This document shows positions 33,318 to 44,154 of a DNA stretch of 64,000 bases, one piece after another (position 1 is the first letter of the stretch; each line of letters opens with the position of its first letter). This stretch comes from Fennellomyces sp. T-0311. Taxonomy: Eukaryota; Mucoromycota; Mucoromycetes; Mucorales; Lichtheimiaceae. The notes under the pieces are model-generated. The model had not been told where the DNA came from, ran no database searches, and worked only from the letters and a program-made list of their open reading frames with translations. The DNA lies in the NCBI GenBank assembly GCA_025266875.1, contig JALLLT010000004.1:930001-994000 (forward strand). Direction: 5' to 3'. Position numbers and translations under genes: made by a program.

Positions 33318-36183
33318 TTACTGTTTAATCGTAGGCGTGGTGGTAGTAGATGTGGCTGCAGGAGTGGTACTAGCGTTTCCAAACACGCTATTGGGAGGAT
33401 ATTGCTTGCTTAGTGCTTCCAGCGAGGTATTTAACGCGACACCCTGTTTCTCGAGTTCCTTGAGTTCATTCTCCAGGAATATCTCCTGTTCATCGTACTG
33501 TTGGATCTTGATGACCAGTTTGTCTACGAGCGTCTTGACCACCAGCCGCGTCCAATGCTGTATCTCCTCATGTTCGTACGATGCAAGCTTCTTGGCATGT
33601 TCCACCGCACTCTCCAACGCCCCGATCGTTGCCCTTTTGACTTTTGCCCGAGAAAACGCGCTACGATCCTCTTCATCCTCGTCATCGTCGTAGTCGGATT
33701 CATCATCCACATCCATCGGGTCGTCTTGAGTCGTATCCATGAGCTCCTTGATGGCCCGCTTTGCCGCGAACGATGCAATGCCAGGGTTAAGGTGACCAGA
33801 TAAAAAGGCAATCAATGTCATGACAGGGTTGGATTGGTCACCGAACGGCAGTTCTTCAAGCTCCTTGTCGGATAGCTTGGCAGTCAAGAATTCGTCGTTG
33901 ATGGGAAGCTGGAGGAACTGAGTGATACATTGCTCCTTTGTACGGGTACCGACATGTTCTGAAATCGCAAGCCAATCGTCGTCAAAGTGGTCAATTGCTT
34001 CGAGTAACCGCAACACTTCATCCTCTGACCAAGTATCTTCGGGTACCTCGCGATCGTTCTTGTCGACGCGGAGAAACTCGCCTTTCCATGTGGTGGCTGT
34101 GAATTTGCCCTCCAAGAAGCAGTTCACGCACAGCTGCAGTCCTTTGTACTTGAGACTGTGGTATCGTATTTCAGTGCAATCTTGATGACAGCTTGTGCAG
34201 GAAAAGACACTGCGCCCATCTACGTTCAGATCGTCGTACACTTTGACATCCCATGCTGACTGTTCCGGCGCTTTGGGGATCTCCTCGTAAATCAGGTTGC
34301 GCAGAAACTGGATATCTGGTTCGTTTATCGCAAAGTCGCGCTGTGTTCCCTTGGTGCGCACCTCTGCATCAGGCTCACTGTCGATAAAGGGATCAAACAG
34401 CCGCCGACGCGGATCCACCTGAATGGCCGGTTAACTTTAAAAACACACGGTAGATCAGGCTGTCTGTTACCAATTGATTGATGAGACCGGCATGCTCCAG
34501 GAAGGTGTGTATCCGGATAATAGCCAGCATGTCGATGTTGAGCGCGTTCTTGCATGCCGTAAAGGTCAGATAATAGCTGGGGTTCTTTCGATACGCCTCG
34601 ATCATGAAATTTCTGTACTTTTTGTATTCCTTTGCCAACCTTTCGGCCTTCTTGCCTTGGCTCTTGAAGTATTCGGGCAGTGCCACCTTTTCAGCATCCG
34701 ACACTTCTGTCATGCTGAACCACGACGGCCCCGCAAACGAGTTTTCGTCGTAAGGTACTGCCTTGCTCAGGTCCAGCCCTAGCGCATACCTCGTCAGCAA
34801 CCCCTGCGATCTCCCTTCGACTCCACTTACCATTGGCTTCGTCCGGGCCATCCAGCTTCATAAAAGAAGACTCTTGCTTGACAGGACCGTCCATGAACTC
34901 CTCCGTGTACTGTGATATATTGGTAATGTCGCCGTTGCTGTATGGCTCAAACTCGTTCTTGCGTTGCCGACTACCGAGCTGGGGTCGCTCTCGTTCAATG
35001 TCGCGGACGCGGACGGCAGGTTGCGATTCTGGGCTGAGGACAGGCACAGGCGGGGCAACAATGACCTGGACCGGTTCTGCCGCCGGAATCTGAGGGGCTG
35101 CTGGTTGACGCAGGGGCTCTGTTTTAACTGTCGACGGTGCGTTGTCCGATGGGATTTCGCTGATGGAGTCTTGACGCGATTCGACTTCGGGGGACTCTTC
35201 GTCGCCAGCATCCACTTCTTCATAATCCTCCTCGTTCATCAGTTCGTTATACTTGACGCTGTCCTGTAACCAGCGTGTGGCGATATGCCATGCACCATGA
35301 TGAACCGGGGCATCCTCTGGATCAGCAAATTGGTCTGTTTGTGGTAACCAACTGTCATACGAATCAGGGAAATACCACCAATGGACAAGCACGTTGCTCT
35401 CTCGCTTCTCCAATGTGCGAAACCATTCCTCTTCCACTTCATACTCATGCAACGGGCCGTACAGAATATGTGATGCCTGTCTCGCGTTGTCGCATACATG
35501 CACTATCCAAAAAAATGGATTAACTTCTTTAAAAAAAAGTAAGTGGGTTGAACACACTTACGCTGCAGCTTCTTTGCCATGGAAGTAAGCGTTTTTCTTG
35601 CTGAATCCGGTACCGATTCATTGTATCCGATCGATGGCAAGTTGATGAAATTGCGTTGCTGAAGCAAGTCGCGAATAGATTGAATCAGTTCTGCGTTCTT
35701 TGTCTTGCGTGACGGATTGAAATCCCATTTTTTCCATCCGTTCCTGATGCGGTGGGTATAAGCAGCCAAAAGAATGGAGTAGATGGCAGATTCTGGTGTT
35801 AATGCGGCGTTTTCTTCAAACTTGAAGAGCTTTGCTGGTATTCGTAAAGGTGCATGGGAGGGTCGGTTGTGTATACCCAAAAAATCTTGCTGGAATTGCT
35901 GAAGTTGGCCAATCAAGAGCGATAGATCGGCAGCCCCAAAGTTAATGTCGGCTTGCTGCGACTGTAATTCGAAGAGTAAAGAATCGGTTATGGGCTCAAA
36001 ACAAGCGATCACCGAAGGTTGTTCGTAAAATTGCAGTTGAACTGTTGCGCCTTTAGGATTCCTCGCTACTTCCATTGTTTGCCGCTGGAAACCAAGTTGC
36101 CACTGTGCGCTCACAGGATGAAAATAAGTCCGATTTGTATTTCTGTTTTCATTGGTAGATTTATCAAAGTCTGCCTGCGACAT
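33318..36183 (-). CDS. SWI/SNF-type remodeler subunit SMARCC/Swi3/Rsc8
   Basis: Exons 36183-35562, 35502-34831, 34778-34471 and 34418-33318 join in phase, giving 900 residues. The N-terminal part resembles the BAF155/170 N-terminal module (FYEQPSVIACFEP, LLAAYTHRIRNGWKKWDF, VLVHWWYFPDSYDSWLP, YNELMNEEDYE). A disordered Pro/Glu region follows. The SWIRM domain spans about 445-534 (FSMTEVSDAEKVALPEYF, FMIEAYRKNPSYYLTFTAC, IIRIHTFLEHAGLINQ). A ZZ-like Cys cluster lies at about 605-640 (CTSCHQDC, LCVNCFLEGKF) and a SANT domain at about 660-706 (TWSEDEVLRLLEAIDHFDDDW). A C-terminal coiled coil follows. The full N-terminal module makes it closer to metazoan SMARCC than to yeast Rsc8. It is a scaffold subunit of a nuclear ATP-dependent chromatin remodeler. 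Confidence 0.94.
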
Positions 36184-37008
36184 CCCATTCTTCCCAAAAG
36201 TGCTCGTTGCTACGCTACAGACAACTGTACTGCTTGTTGTCGGGTAAAGCGATTCTTTGTTTAGCTCCCGGATTATACACACACACTGTGTGCAAATTTT
36301 CCCCGAGATCAGCACAGCAACAATCCTGGTACTTGCATGAAAAAGGATATGCACTATTTCAAGATACGTAGTTCCCGGTCGAAGCATAGTATCATTCGCC
36401 CATAGCAAGCTAGGCTGCGTATACGATGCAGCTTAACACGATCGGAGCAAAAGCCACATATTTCCTGTTGTACCCTTTTCCGTACCCTTCATACATTCAT
36501 GCGCATGACGAGATCTTATTCGTACATATACGCGAGTGGAAACTGGGCAATACGAGACACACGTACATACACGACAGCGCGTGTCAGCGGAGGCTTCCGG
36601 GTTGACGCGCTGGTTACACACATGACGAGGGACATCGGCTTGAACCCTTTTCGGGGCTGTCAATTTAAATCAGCGGGCTGAGATACAGCTAAAGATCAGA
36701 CTTATCGATGACGTTTGGCATTATGCAGAAGCATCGGGTCAGTAAAAAAAAGGAGCGAACGAAAAGACAAAGGAAAAAAAGAAGCCAAAAAACGCGTCAT
36801 TGGAAGAAAAAGAGATGCGGAAAATGGAAGCCATAGAAAAATAAACTATGATGTTTTTTTTGCCGAAATGAGGAGAAACAGCTGGCGTGTTTCGGGAACA
36901 GGGGTTTTCATGGTTACCATTCCTTACGTCATATGAGTTGCCCAGTCGACGCCATCAAACATTTAAAACCACGGAGTAGAAAATTCTGCATTTTTACTCT
37001 ATTCAATC
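36184..37008. other. Divergent intergenic interval
   Basis: Holds the promoters of the SMARCC gene (minus) and the aldo-keto reductase gene (plus). ATTTAAAA at about 36,961 lies roughly 48 bp before the reductase ATG. No other gene. Confidence 0.5.
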
Positions 37009-38379
37009 ATGGCTGCCAACGTCCCCACAATCAAGGTATAAACAAAACCGGAACGTTCGCAGGCAATGGATTCAAATGTTTGTGTGTAGCTCAACAGCGG
37101 TTATGATCTGCCAATGATCGGCTATGGCACCTTTGGTGGCGCCGATGCCCCGCATTTGGTCCACGACGCTGCCAAGGTTGCTTTGGAAGCAGGGTATCGA
37201 CACTTTGATACCGCCTATTTGTGTAAGTTCGATTGATCTGCCCTCCTCCTCCCCTTTTTTTTAGCATCACTCATTCGATTTTGTATAGACAAGACAGAGA
37301 CCGCATTGGGTGATGCTATACGTGAAAGCGGTGTTCCCCGCGAAGAAGTCTTTGTCACCACCAAGCTCTGGCAAACGTTCAAGCGTCCCGAACACGTTAG
37401 ACCTGCATGCGAACGTTCGTTGCAGGACCTTGGTTTTGACTACATTGACATGTACATGTTCCACTGGCCCATGGCTTGGGAATTCCACGGTTTCGAACAT
37501 GACAAGATCCAAGTCAAGGATGAAAACAATGACATCAAGTGCATTGACGTTCCTATTATTGACACTTGGCGTGAAATGGAGAAGTTGGTCAAGGACGGTC
37601 TGGTGCGTTCAATTGGTAAGCCTGTCAATTTTTGTTTTTTTTTTGTTCGTGGAACACATCCCTAATTTTTGGCCACAAGGTGTGTCCAACTTTACCATTC
37701 CTATGCTGGAAGAGTTGCTTGCAAAGGCTGAAATTCCTCCCGCTATGAATCAGGTGCGTGTCCTTTTGTTTCCAAAGTCTGAATCAGAAAACTTACAAGG
37801 TCATGTAGATCGAAATCCACCCTAGCTTGCCTCAGGAGGAAATGGTCGAGTGGGCCAAGAAGCATAACATTGCATTGACTGCATACTCGCCTCTTGGTAA
37901 CCCAGGCTTCTCCTGGTTCTCGGCCACCGGCCACTCCAAGACCCTTGAAGAGCCTGCCGTAAGTTGATTTTGCTAAAATTGCTTTCTTCCTTTTACTCAT
38001 ATACTGGAACTAGGTTCTCAAAGCTGCTGAAAAGTACGGCAAGTCGCCCGTACAAGTTTTGATCAACTGGGGTGTTGCCCGTGGTTACTGCGGTAAGTTT
38101 GTTGTTATGTTTAATAATCGTGTACTAAACTCGTTACCCTTCATCAGTTATTCCAAAGTCAGTTACACCCGTACGTATCAAGGCCAACATCGAGTACTTT
38201 AAGATGGACCCTGAGGATGTTGAGGCGATCACACAGATCGGACGTGAACACCCTGTCAGAACTTGGTAAGTTCTTCTGTGATGCCTTGGATACAGCTACT
38301 GATGCTTATATTCACTAGCGATCCTGTTCTGATGTTTGGTCCATCGAACGATGTTTTCGGTGAGCACAAGAAGGATTAA
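37009..38379 (+). CDS. Aldo-keto reductase (AKR family)
   Basis: Eight exons join in phase: 37009-37035, 37090-37222, 37289-37615, 37680-37753, 37809-37958, 38014-38092, 38148-38265 and 38319-38379. They give 322 residues, the usual size. The catalytic tetrad is present: Asp49 and Tyr54 in HFDTAYLY, Lys79 in VTTKLW and His112 in MFHWP. NADPH-binding text includes VIPKSV near the C terminus, and the family pattern SIGVSNFTIPMLEELL is intact. It reduces carbonyls to alcohols with NADPH in the cytosol. The family is too broad to assign the substrate; xylose/glycerol dehydrogenase-type activity is the usual annotation for such fungal members. It is convergent with PTAR1, with 57 bp between stops. 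Confidence 0.93.
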
Positions 38380-38436
38380 ACTTAGACAAAAAATAAACTG
38401 TAAATAGATCTTTTCGCATATGTTTTTAAAAAAGTT

Positions 38437-39747
38437 TTATGGTTCAATGCTATATTTTGGTATAGATGTCAGCTCCTTCAATTGTGAGGCGTATGCAACT
38501 TCCTTTTCTCGACTGTTGGACCCACGTTGCTTATTCTTAATACCAACGAATTAGATCTTGTTCACGCTATAATAATAATATATGTAATTACCAAAAGACA
38601 CAGCCATAATCCGAACCGAAGCGCCAATTCGACCTGGATAGGATCTTCGTTACGCTTGATTAGATCATCCACGAACGAATGACCCGAGCTCAGATGCGGA
38701 GAGAACGTGAAACAAAAGCGACGATGACACCATAATGCTTCATGACCTGGGAACCGAGTAATAAGATCATTGATCCAATCAAGGTGCTCTTCTTGATCAA
38801 AACGATCCATCTTTTCAATCACTTTCGCCAAATGATGAACACCCGAATGATCGCTCACGTTTCGTTCGACCCACGCTCTCGATTCTTGATATTCCTTTTC
38901 CCGCGACTGTGGGGTATTCATGTAAGTCTCCAGCAACCATCGACGATAACTCCAGGCATAATAGTTGCGCGGATGCAACGTGGCCGTTCGCGTACACAAA
39001 CGCAATTCATGGTCCAAATCCATCCTTGCATCGTCGCGTGTCCATAGCCACTGTCTACATCCATGTCAGTAGATGTCAACGAGATCTTGTTTTTTCTTTT
39101 TTGTTACCGATGATGCCAAGCAACTCCACTTTTGCAATGTTTGGGTATGGTAAAAATCAAATCGATCCATGCTATTTCATCTTGCACTGTCACTTGACCT
39201 GATGCCACGAATCGCTTCCTATTGACCGGTGTTAAATCATGTGCCTTTTTTTTTAAAGTGCTCTCTAACCTCGCGTTCATGGCAGTATAATTGTCAGGTT
39301 TGAGCATGAGCATTATTTTGCTTGCTTGTTCTAAATCTGTTGAACGCATAGCTTCGTCGGTTTCGCGTATAAGAGCACTAAAGTGCTCAAAGGGTAGACC
39401 CAACTTGGATTCAACATAGATTAAAGGGTAGTAAGGTTGACTTTCCGGTGGCAATTCATTCACGTCGGGAAGACCCAAGACAAGGCCAAGCTCATCTCTA
39501 ATCGGTTCGATTGAGCCTTCGTTCGTTTTTAATGTGCTTCTTTTTACATTGTCTGGGTGGTTAGCACGGTGCTTAGTTTTTGATAAAGTGACATGAAAAG
39601 GCAGCGGAAACTAAAGTGCTGGAGGAGCTTTCTCTTTTTCTTACTGCATTTGTACAGTATATGCTGTTGCATAATCAAAAAGCGGTTCTGTCGATATATC
39701 TTTGAGCAAACGCGTTTTAATTCATTGCTATTGAGCGTAAAAGTCAT
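38437..39747 (-). CDS. PTAR1: PTAR1-like prenyltransferase alpha subunit (GGTase-III)
   Basis: Exons 39747-39645, 39552-39108, 39054-38592 and 38535-38437 join in phase, giving 369 residues. The first intron (92 nt) has a CTAAC branch site near its CAG acceptor, and the last (56 nt) has CTAAT. Diagnostic blocks match animal PTAR1 rather than RabGGTase or farnesyltransferase alpha: YPLIYVESKLGLP, LHPRNYYAWSYRRWLL, ERNVSDHSGVHH and FPGHEALWCHRRF. These are PPTA-type helical repeats. PTAR1 pairs with the RabGGTase beta subunit to form geranylgeranyltransferase III, which adds a second lipid to farnesylated Ykt6. No beta subunit is in the window. The first 34 residues come from exon 1 and are the least certain part. 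Confidence 0.85.
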
Positions 39748-40009
39748 GCGATATGTAGCCGTGGAAACCGATGGTGTTGCTAATCATTCGATGTGTCTCC
39801 CTGGCAACAAATAGCTACTCGACATACAATAGGCATCCCATCGAGCAGTGCTGCTGCCGTCGATCGGTTTTTGTCAAGAGTGCAATGACATAATGGAGGC
39901 TTCTTCGCTCATGCAAAGGGGGGATTATCATGTGTTATTCCGACCATTTATAAATTTCACTAGCTCAGGTCCCCGAGTGTCTCTTGTTTCGGGTTTGACA
40001 CGTAAAAAG
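39748..40009. promoter_or_regulatory. 262-bp divergent promoter, PTAR1 and BAP31-like
   Basis: Two start codons face away from each other across 262 bp. TATAAA lies at about 39,950 on the plus strand, about 60 bp before the BAP31-like ATG. Confidence 0.45.
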
Positions 40010-41042
40010 ATGACAATCTACTATACCCTCACATTTACGCTCTTGGTGCTCGAGGTAAAGCCTTGTTTTTTACTCGGTTAGCGTTTGCTAAAAGAACTCG
40101 ATTTACAGATGCTGGTGTTTTGCTTGGTGGTGGTAAGTATGGTCCCTTTCTCCATGGCATACCAACTCATTCTCTTGGTTATAGTTGCCACTTCCAATGC
40201 ACTGGCGCCATGCCATGATTAAGGGATTCAGAAACTCCCCTATTGTATGTCTGATTTTGTTCATGAAACATAAACGACCAAAGAGGTTAACAAAAAGGAA
40301 AAAATTATAGGTTAAGCAGGCCTTGTATGGATTGAAGATTGTCTTTGCGTAAGTACTTGTTTTTGTTTTTCTTTCGCGAAAAGAGAGGCCTTTACCTAAC
40401 ATGCAATGTCTTTAAGTTTCATTTTCCTGCTGTTCATTGGCAAGTGCTCAAAAAAAGTGGGATGGTGCACATGGAAATAACGCTCGACGCAATATAGACA
40501 CGTTCAACCGATTGCAACGCATTGCCGAAGAGCACGAACAGGAAGAAGGACATCATCACGACTACAGCTTTGAAGCCAGCTTGAAAGCCAAGCGTTTCTA
40601 CGCTCAGCGTAACTTGTACCTTACCGGTTTCACGTTGTTCTTGTCATTGTAAGTTTGCGGGAGAGTAGCCAAGAATTTCTTGTCTGATTGTAGCATAGGA
40701 TTCTCGAGCGAACCATCGCATTGGTCATTGATATGCTCGAGCGTGAGGAACAGCTCAAGCATATGAAGAAGGAGGTAACAAAAGCGACAAAGAGAGCTGA
40801 TACCGATGAGGATACTGACCTGCTAGTTTTTTTTTAACTAGAGCGCCACTGCTACCGAAGATACCAACAAGTTGATTGAAATCGATGCTTCGTACAAGAA
40901 GCAAATTGATGATTTGAAGAACGAAATTAGCGGATTGAAGAAGACCTCGCTGGACTTTGAATCGCTGAAGAAGCGAGCAAGCCAACAGTCGGCGGAATAC
41001 GATCAATTGGTCAAGGAACGCGATGCATTATTGAAAAAGTAG
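40010..41042 (+). CDS. BAP31/Yet family ER membrane protein
   Basis: Eight exons join in phase: 40010-40054, 40109-40132, 40185-40244, 40311-40348, 40417-40439, 40498-40648, 40699-40774 and 40842-41042. They give 205 residues. The third membrane helix runs straight into FIFLLFIDTFNRLQRI only if the fifth intron is a GC-AG intron (GCAAGT donor at 40,440, TAG acceptor). There are three N-terminal membrane helices, a His-rich loop, SLKAKRFYAQRNLYLTGFTL (family signature), ERTIALVIDMLEREEQL, and a C-terminal coiled coil ending in Lys residues (VKERDALLKK) that can act as an ER-retrieval signal. It is an ER cargo receptor/chaperone-type protein. It is convergent with the protease gene, with 32 bp between stops. 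Confidence 0.92.
40440..40497 (+). other. GC-AG intron in BAP31-like gene
   Basis: Donor TTG|GCAAGT and acceptor TATAG, 58 nt. Treating it as exon breaks the family pattern at FIFLLFI; splicing restores it. Confidence 0.8.
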
Positions 41043-41074
41043 ATTGTAATAAATATTTATAAGTTTAACTACTT

Positions 41075-42918
41075 TCACTCTTCAGTCTTTTCCTGGCCGT
41101 TAAAGAGCAGCTTGTTGGGCGTCAGCCAGTCGGGAATATCGGTCACCTTGCGAGGAGTCGAGATTTTCTTGATCTCACGGTACAGCTTGGATGGCGCAAT
41201 ACCTTCTTCCAGTCCGGGCAACAACAACGCCGCAACACCCGCCACGTGAGGCGCAGCCATGGAGGTGCCCGACATGGTGGCTGTAGCATCGTTTTCGCCA
41301 ATGTAAGTGCTGGTGATGTCAAAGCCTGAAACGAGTAATTGAATGGTTAGTTCTATTTCCTTAGTAGGGCTCATTTCAGATTTAAATATACCTGGCGCGA
41401 GAATATCAACACATCGGCCATAGCAGCTGTAAGGGTCCATCTTGTCATCGCTACCAGTCGATCCAACGGCAAACACCTTCCTGTTGCCGGCGGGAGAAAT
41501 TTTGCATGCGTTGCTGTGGTGGCAAAAGCAAATTAGACTTCAATATCAAGGAAGATCGTCCACTGGTACCTTGCAGAGTTTCCAGCTGCAGCAATCACAG
41601 GAAGACCAGCATCCACAGCAGAGGCAACAGCTTCATTCAATGCCTGTGCACCGCCGCTGCTTTCGGGCAAACCGAGGGACATATTGATAACAACTGGGCG
41701 CTTGCGGTCCTTCTCTTGCTCCATGATCCATTGGATTCCACCAAGCAAGCTGGAGACGGTACCCTTGCCATCGCCGCGAAGCACTTGGACACTGACGAGG
41801 CTGACATTCTTGGCGACACCATAGGTCTTGCCACCAATGATGCCGGCAACGTGCGTACCGTGACCACCACCGTCCAAAGGATCGCTACCTAGCTGTGCGC
41901 TGCTGCCAAAGCTTTCGGTGGAGTTGCCGCCCGAGGAAGTGGTGCTTTGATCGCTAAATGCGGAATAGCCACGTGTTGCGCGACCTTCAAAGTCTTCATG
42001 GTTGACAGCCAGACCATCATCGACGACGTAGACAGTAACACCAGCACTATTAAACCATATGGTTACATTTTGTTTAAACGGGGAAAAAAACTACGAGAAA
42101 ATTACCCGCCACGCGAGTCGTAAATGTAGGGTTGAGTGGAGTTGTTGTCACGTTGAGAAATACGAACAAGATTCCATTGCGCATTGGCTTGTTCAATGTA
42201 ACTAATTTCAGCTTCTTCTTCAACTGCAGCTTCGGTCAAGACACCGGCAGCAGCAGTGGTGGTTGCGGTAGCAGTCTCGTCATTAGAAGTGGTGGTGGGC
42301 GAAATGTACGATGTCCACCCTTCGGTATCGGCCTCATAAGATTCGGCATAAGTGCTGTTACGAACAGGGCGCTATAAGAAAAAAAATATCAATACCTCTG
42401 CTCTTCTTTTTGGAGTCAAGCACGAGATGATTTGCTTACAATGTAATAGCGCTTGTCATTCTTCTTCTTCTTTTCAGTGAGAGGACGTGGTAATTCAAAT
42501 TGAACCTCTTCATCAGGAATAATGTTGATGACTTCCGAGAAACGCTTGCGAATCTTCTCAATGACACGATCATCCATGAGTTCGACATCGATGGCCTTGA
42601 AAGAGTTTCCAATACTGAATGACTCACGAATACGAAATTCATTGCTGCCATTATCATCATCATCACGGTTCGCGAGCTCTTCAAATTTCTCGCCAGCTTC
42701 CTTGAACAGATCATGGAAGAATTTGCGAGTATCGCTAATAAGCTTGGGGATGACTTTAGACATCCACCGGTTAGCTACAATACGCATGGGATCGCAAGCT
42801 GCTTACAATCATCGATGGCGGCGGTTTGGTTCAACTGGATGATATAGTTCTGTGGTTTGGCGGTGGCAAAGGTGGCAAACACCAAGACCGACAATACGGT
42901 AAGGAATGTAAATTTCAT
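41075..42918 (-). CDS. Secreted subtilisin-like serine protease (S8)
   Basis: Exons 42918-42807, 42753-42440, 42371-42106, 42046-41570, 41513-41392 and 41325-41075 join in phase, giving 513 residues. A signal peptide (MKFTFLTVLSVLVFATFATA) is followed by an inhibitor-I9-type propeptide (QNYIIQLNQT) and a long Thr/Ala-rich linker. The catalytic triad is intact: Asp about 240 in YVVDDGL, His about 293 in GGHGTHVAG and Ser about 452 in MSGTSMAAPHVAG. The oxyanion Asn lies in AAAGNSA. The second exon could also begin 21 nt upstream (acceptor at GTAG), which keeps frame; I chose the acceptor after the CTAAC branch site. The propeptide and linker are longer than in proteinase K, closer to vacuolar cerevisin-like enzymes. 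Vacuole or secretion are both possible. Confidence 0.92.
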
Positions 42919-44154
42919 GGTGTCTCTTTTGTTGCTACGTCCGAGACACCGTTATTGGATAAAGGAGTGGGTGGGTTTTGAAGAATGAAGTAGAAAAAGG
43001 ATGGCGGGGAGGAAGAAAACTTGATCATGTTCAACAGCAGCCATTTGTCTTTTTAATTCATTTCGCTTCGTACAACGCTCGTGTTTCCAGACTACTGAGC
43101 TATAAAAAAATTAGCAATGAATTGTTTTTTTTTGTTGGCCGGGGTTGGATGCTCTACAAAGCAACCACGCGATACGACAATGGTTTTTTCGAAAACGGCG
43201 CGGATCACTTGTATCTTGATCACTTGAGCCGCCAAAAAGGTAGAAAAATCCTGATTTCATATAAGCAAAAAATTAAAAAAAAAGATCTTCGATATGTCGC
43301 TATATATAGCCGTTACACGTGAACGATTGACACCTTTTCATGGATTCTGGTGACACAATCGAATGTGTTTTTGCGCGTCGTGTTCAATTGACCCATTTGT
43401 CAATTTTTCGTTTTTTAGGGTAATTCTGCAGTTGCTTGACTTTTCCTCACCTTAACCCAGTATCGACATTTTGTTTTTTGAGCCGTTAGCTATATCCAGT
43501 AAACTACAAAAAGCAAGTTGTTTGGCCTTTTACTGCATTCGGTTGGACCCTATTATACAACAGTAAGAGTGGGCCACCCAGTTTCTTTTCCACATGAAAG
43601 TAATTACTGGGCTGTGAGAAAGACCTTATACTTGTCCAACAGGGTCTAGCCACTATACTTAGTTTTATTGCAAAGCTAATTTACTGCTCTTAATCGGTCA
43701 TATGGTTTTGCATGTTTAAACTTGTTTCGTTTCGTCAGGTCCCTTCGATCCTTTTTTTTCTGTAACCATAGCGCGCCCCGATCGACACATAGCTTCTTTA
43801 GATTTGAAATGTGAAGTACATTCACGTCAAAATTCATCACTGTTTGATGGCTATAAACAGACAGAGATAGGTGCTAGATCAATATGTCTCTGCTTATTGT
43901 TTAGAATAGTAATAAACGGAAGATTATTCATGAGCATGACATAAAGCTCCCGAAGGACGGAATCATTTTGTCACCGACCCCTCTGCTGAAAGGCAATTTG
44001 GTCCCAGTAAGTGTTTACCATTCAACGTTCGCACGAAAAAGAACTTGGCTATGTTTTGTCACTGCAACGTCTTACGACGTAGCCACCTTTATGATAATGT
44101 AGTCGCTTTAGTATAATAAAAATCGTTTTATTAAGATATTCTTGGTACAATAAA
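42919..44154. other. Intergenic, no supported gene
   Basis: About 1.2 kb with the promoter of the S8 protease (minus) and the 3' flank of the F-box gene. TATATATAG is present at about 43,301. No gene recognised. Confidence 0.5.

Noticed and set aside
39544..39644. Reading PTAR1 as starting MSLYQKL at about 39,594
   Set aside because: That frame stops at TAA before joining the PTAR1 body. The 92-nt intron with a CTAAC branch site joins exon 39747-39645 in phase instead.
42754..42774. Alternative acceptor of S8 protease intron 1 (32-nt intron)
   Set aside because: It keeps frame but is far shorter than other introns here, and the branch-site CTAAC would lie in the exon. It is not strictly excluded.
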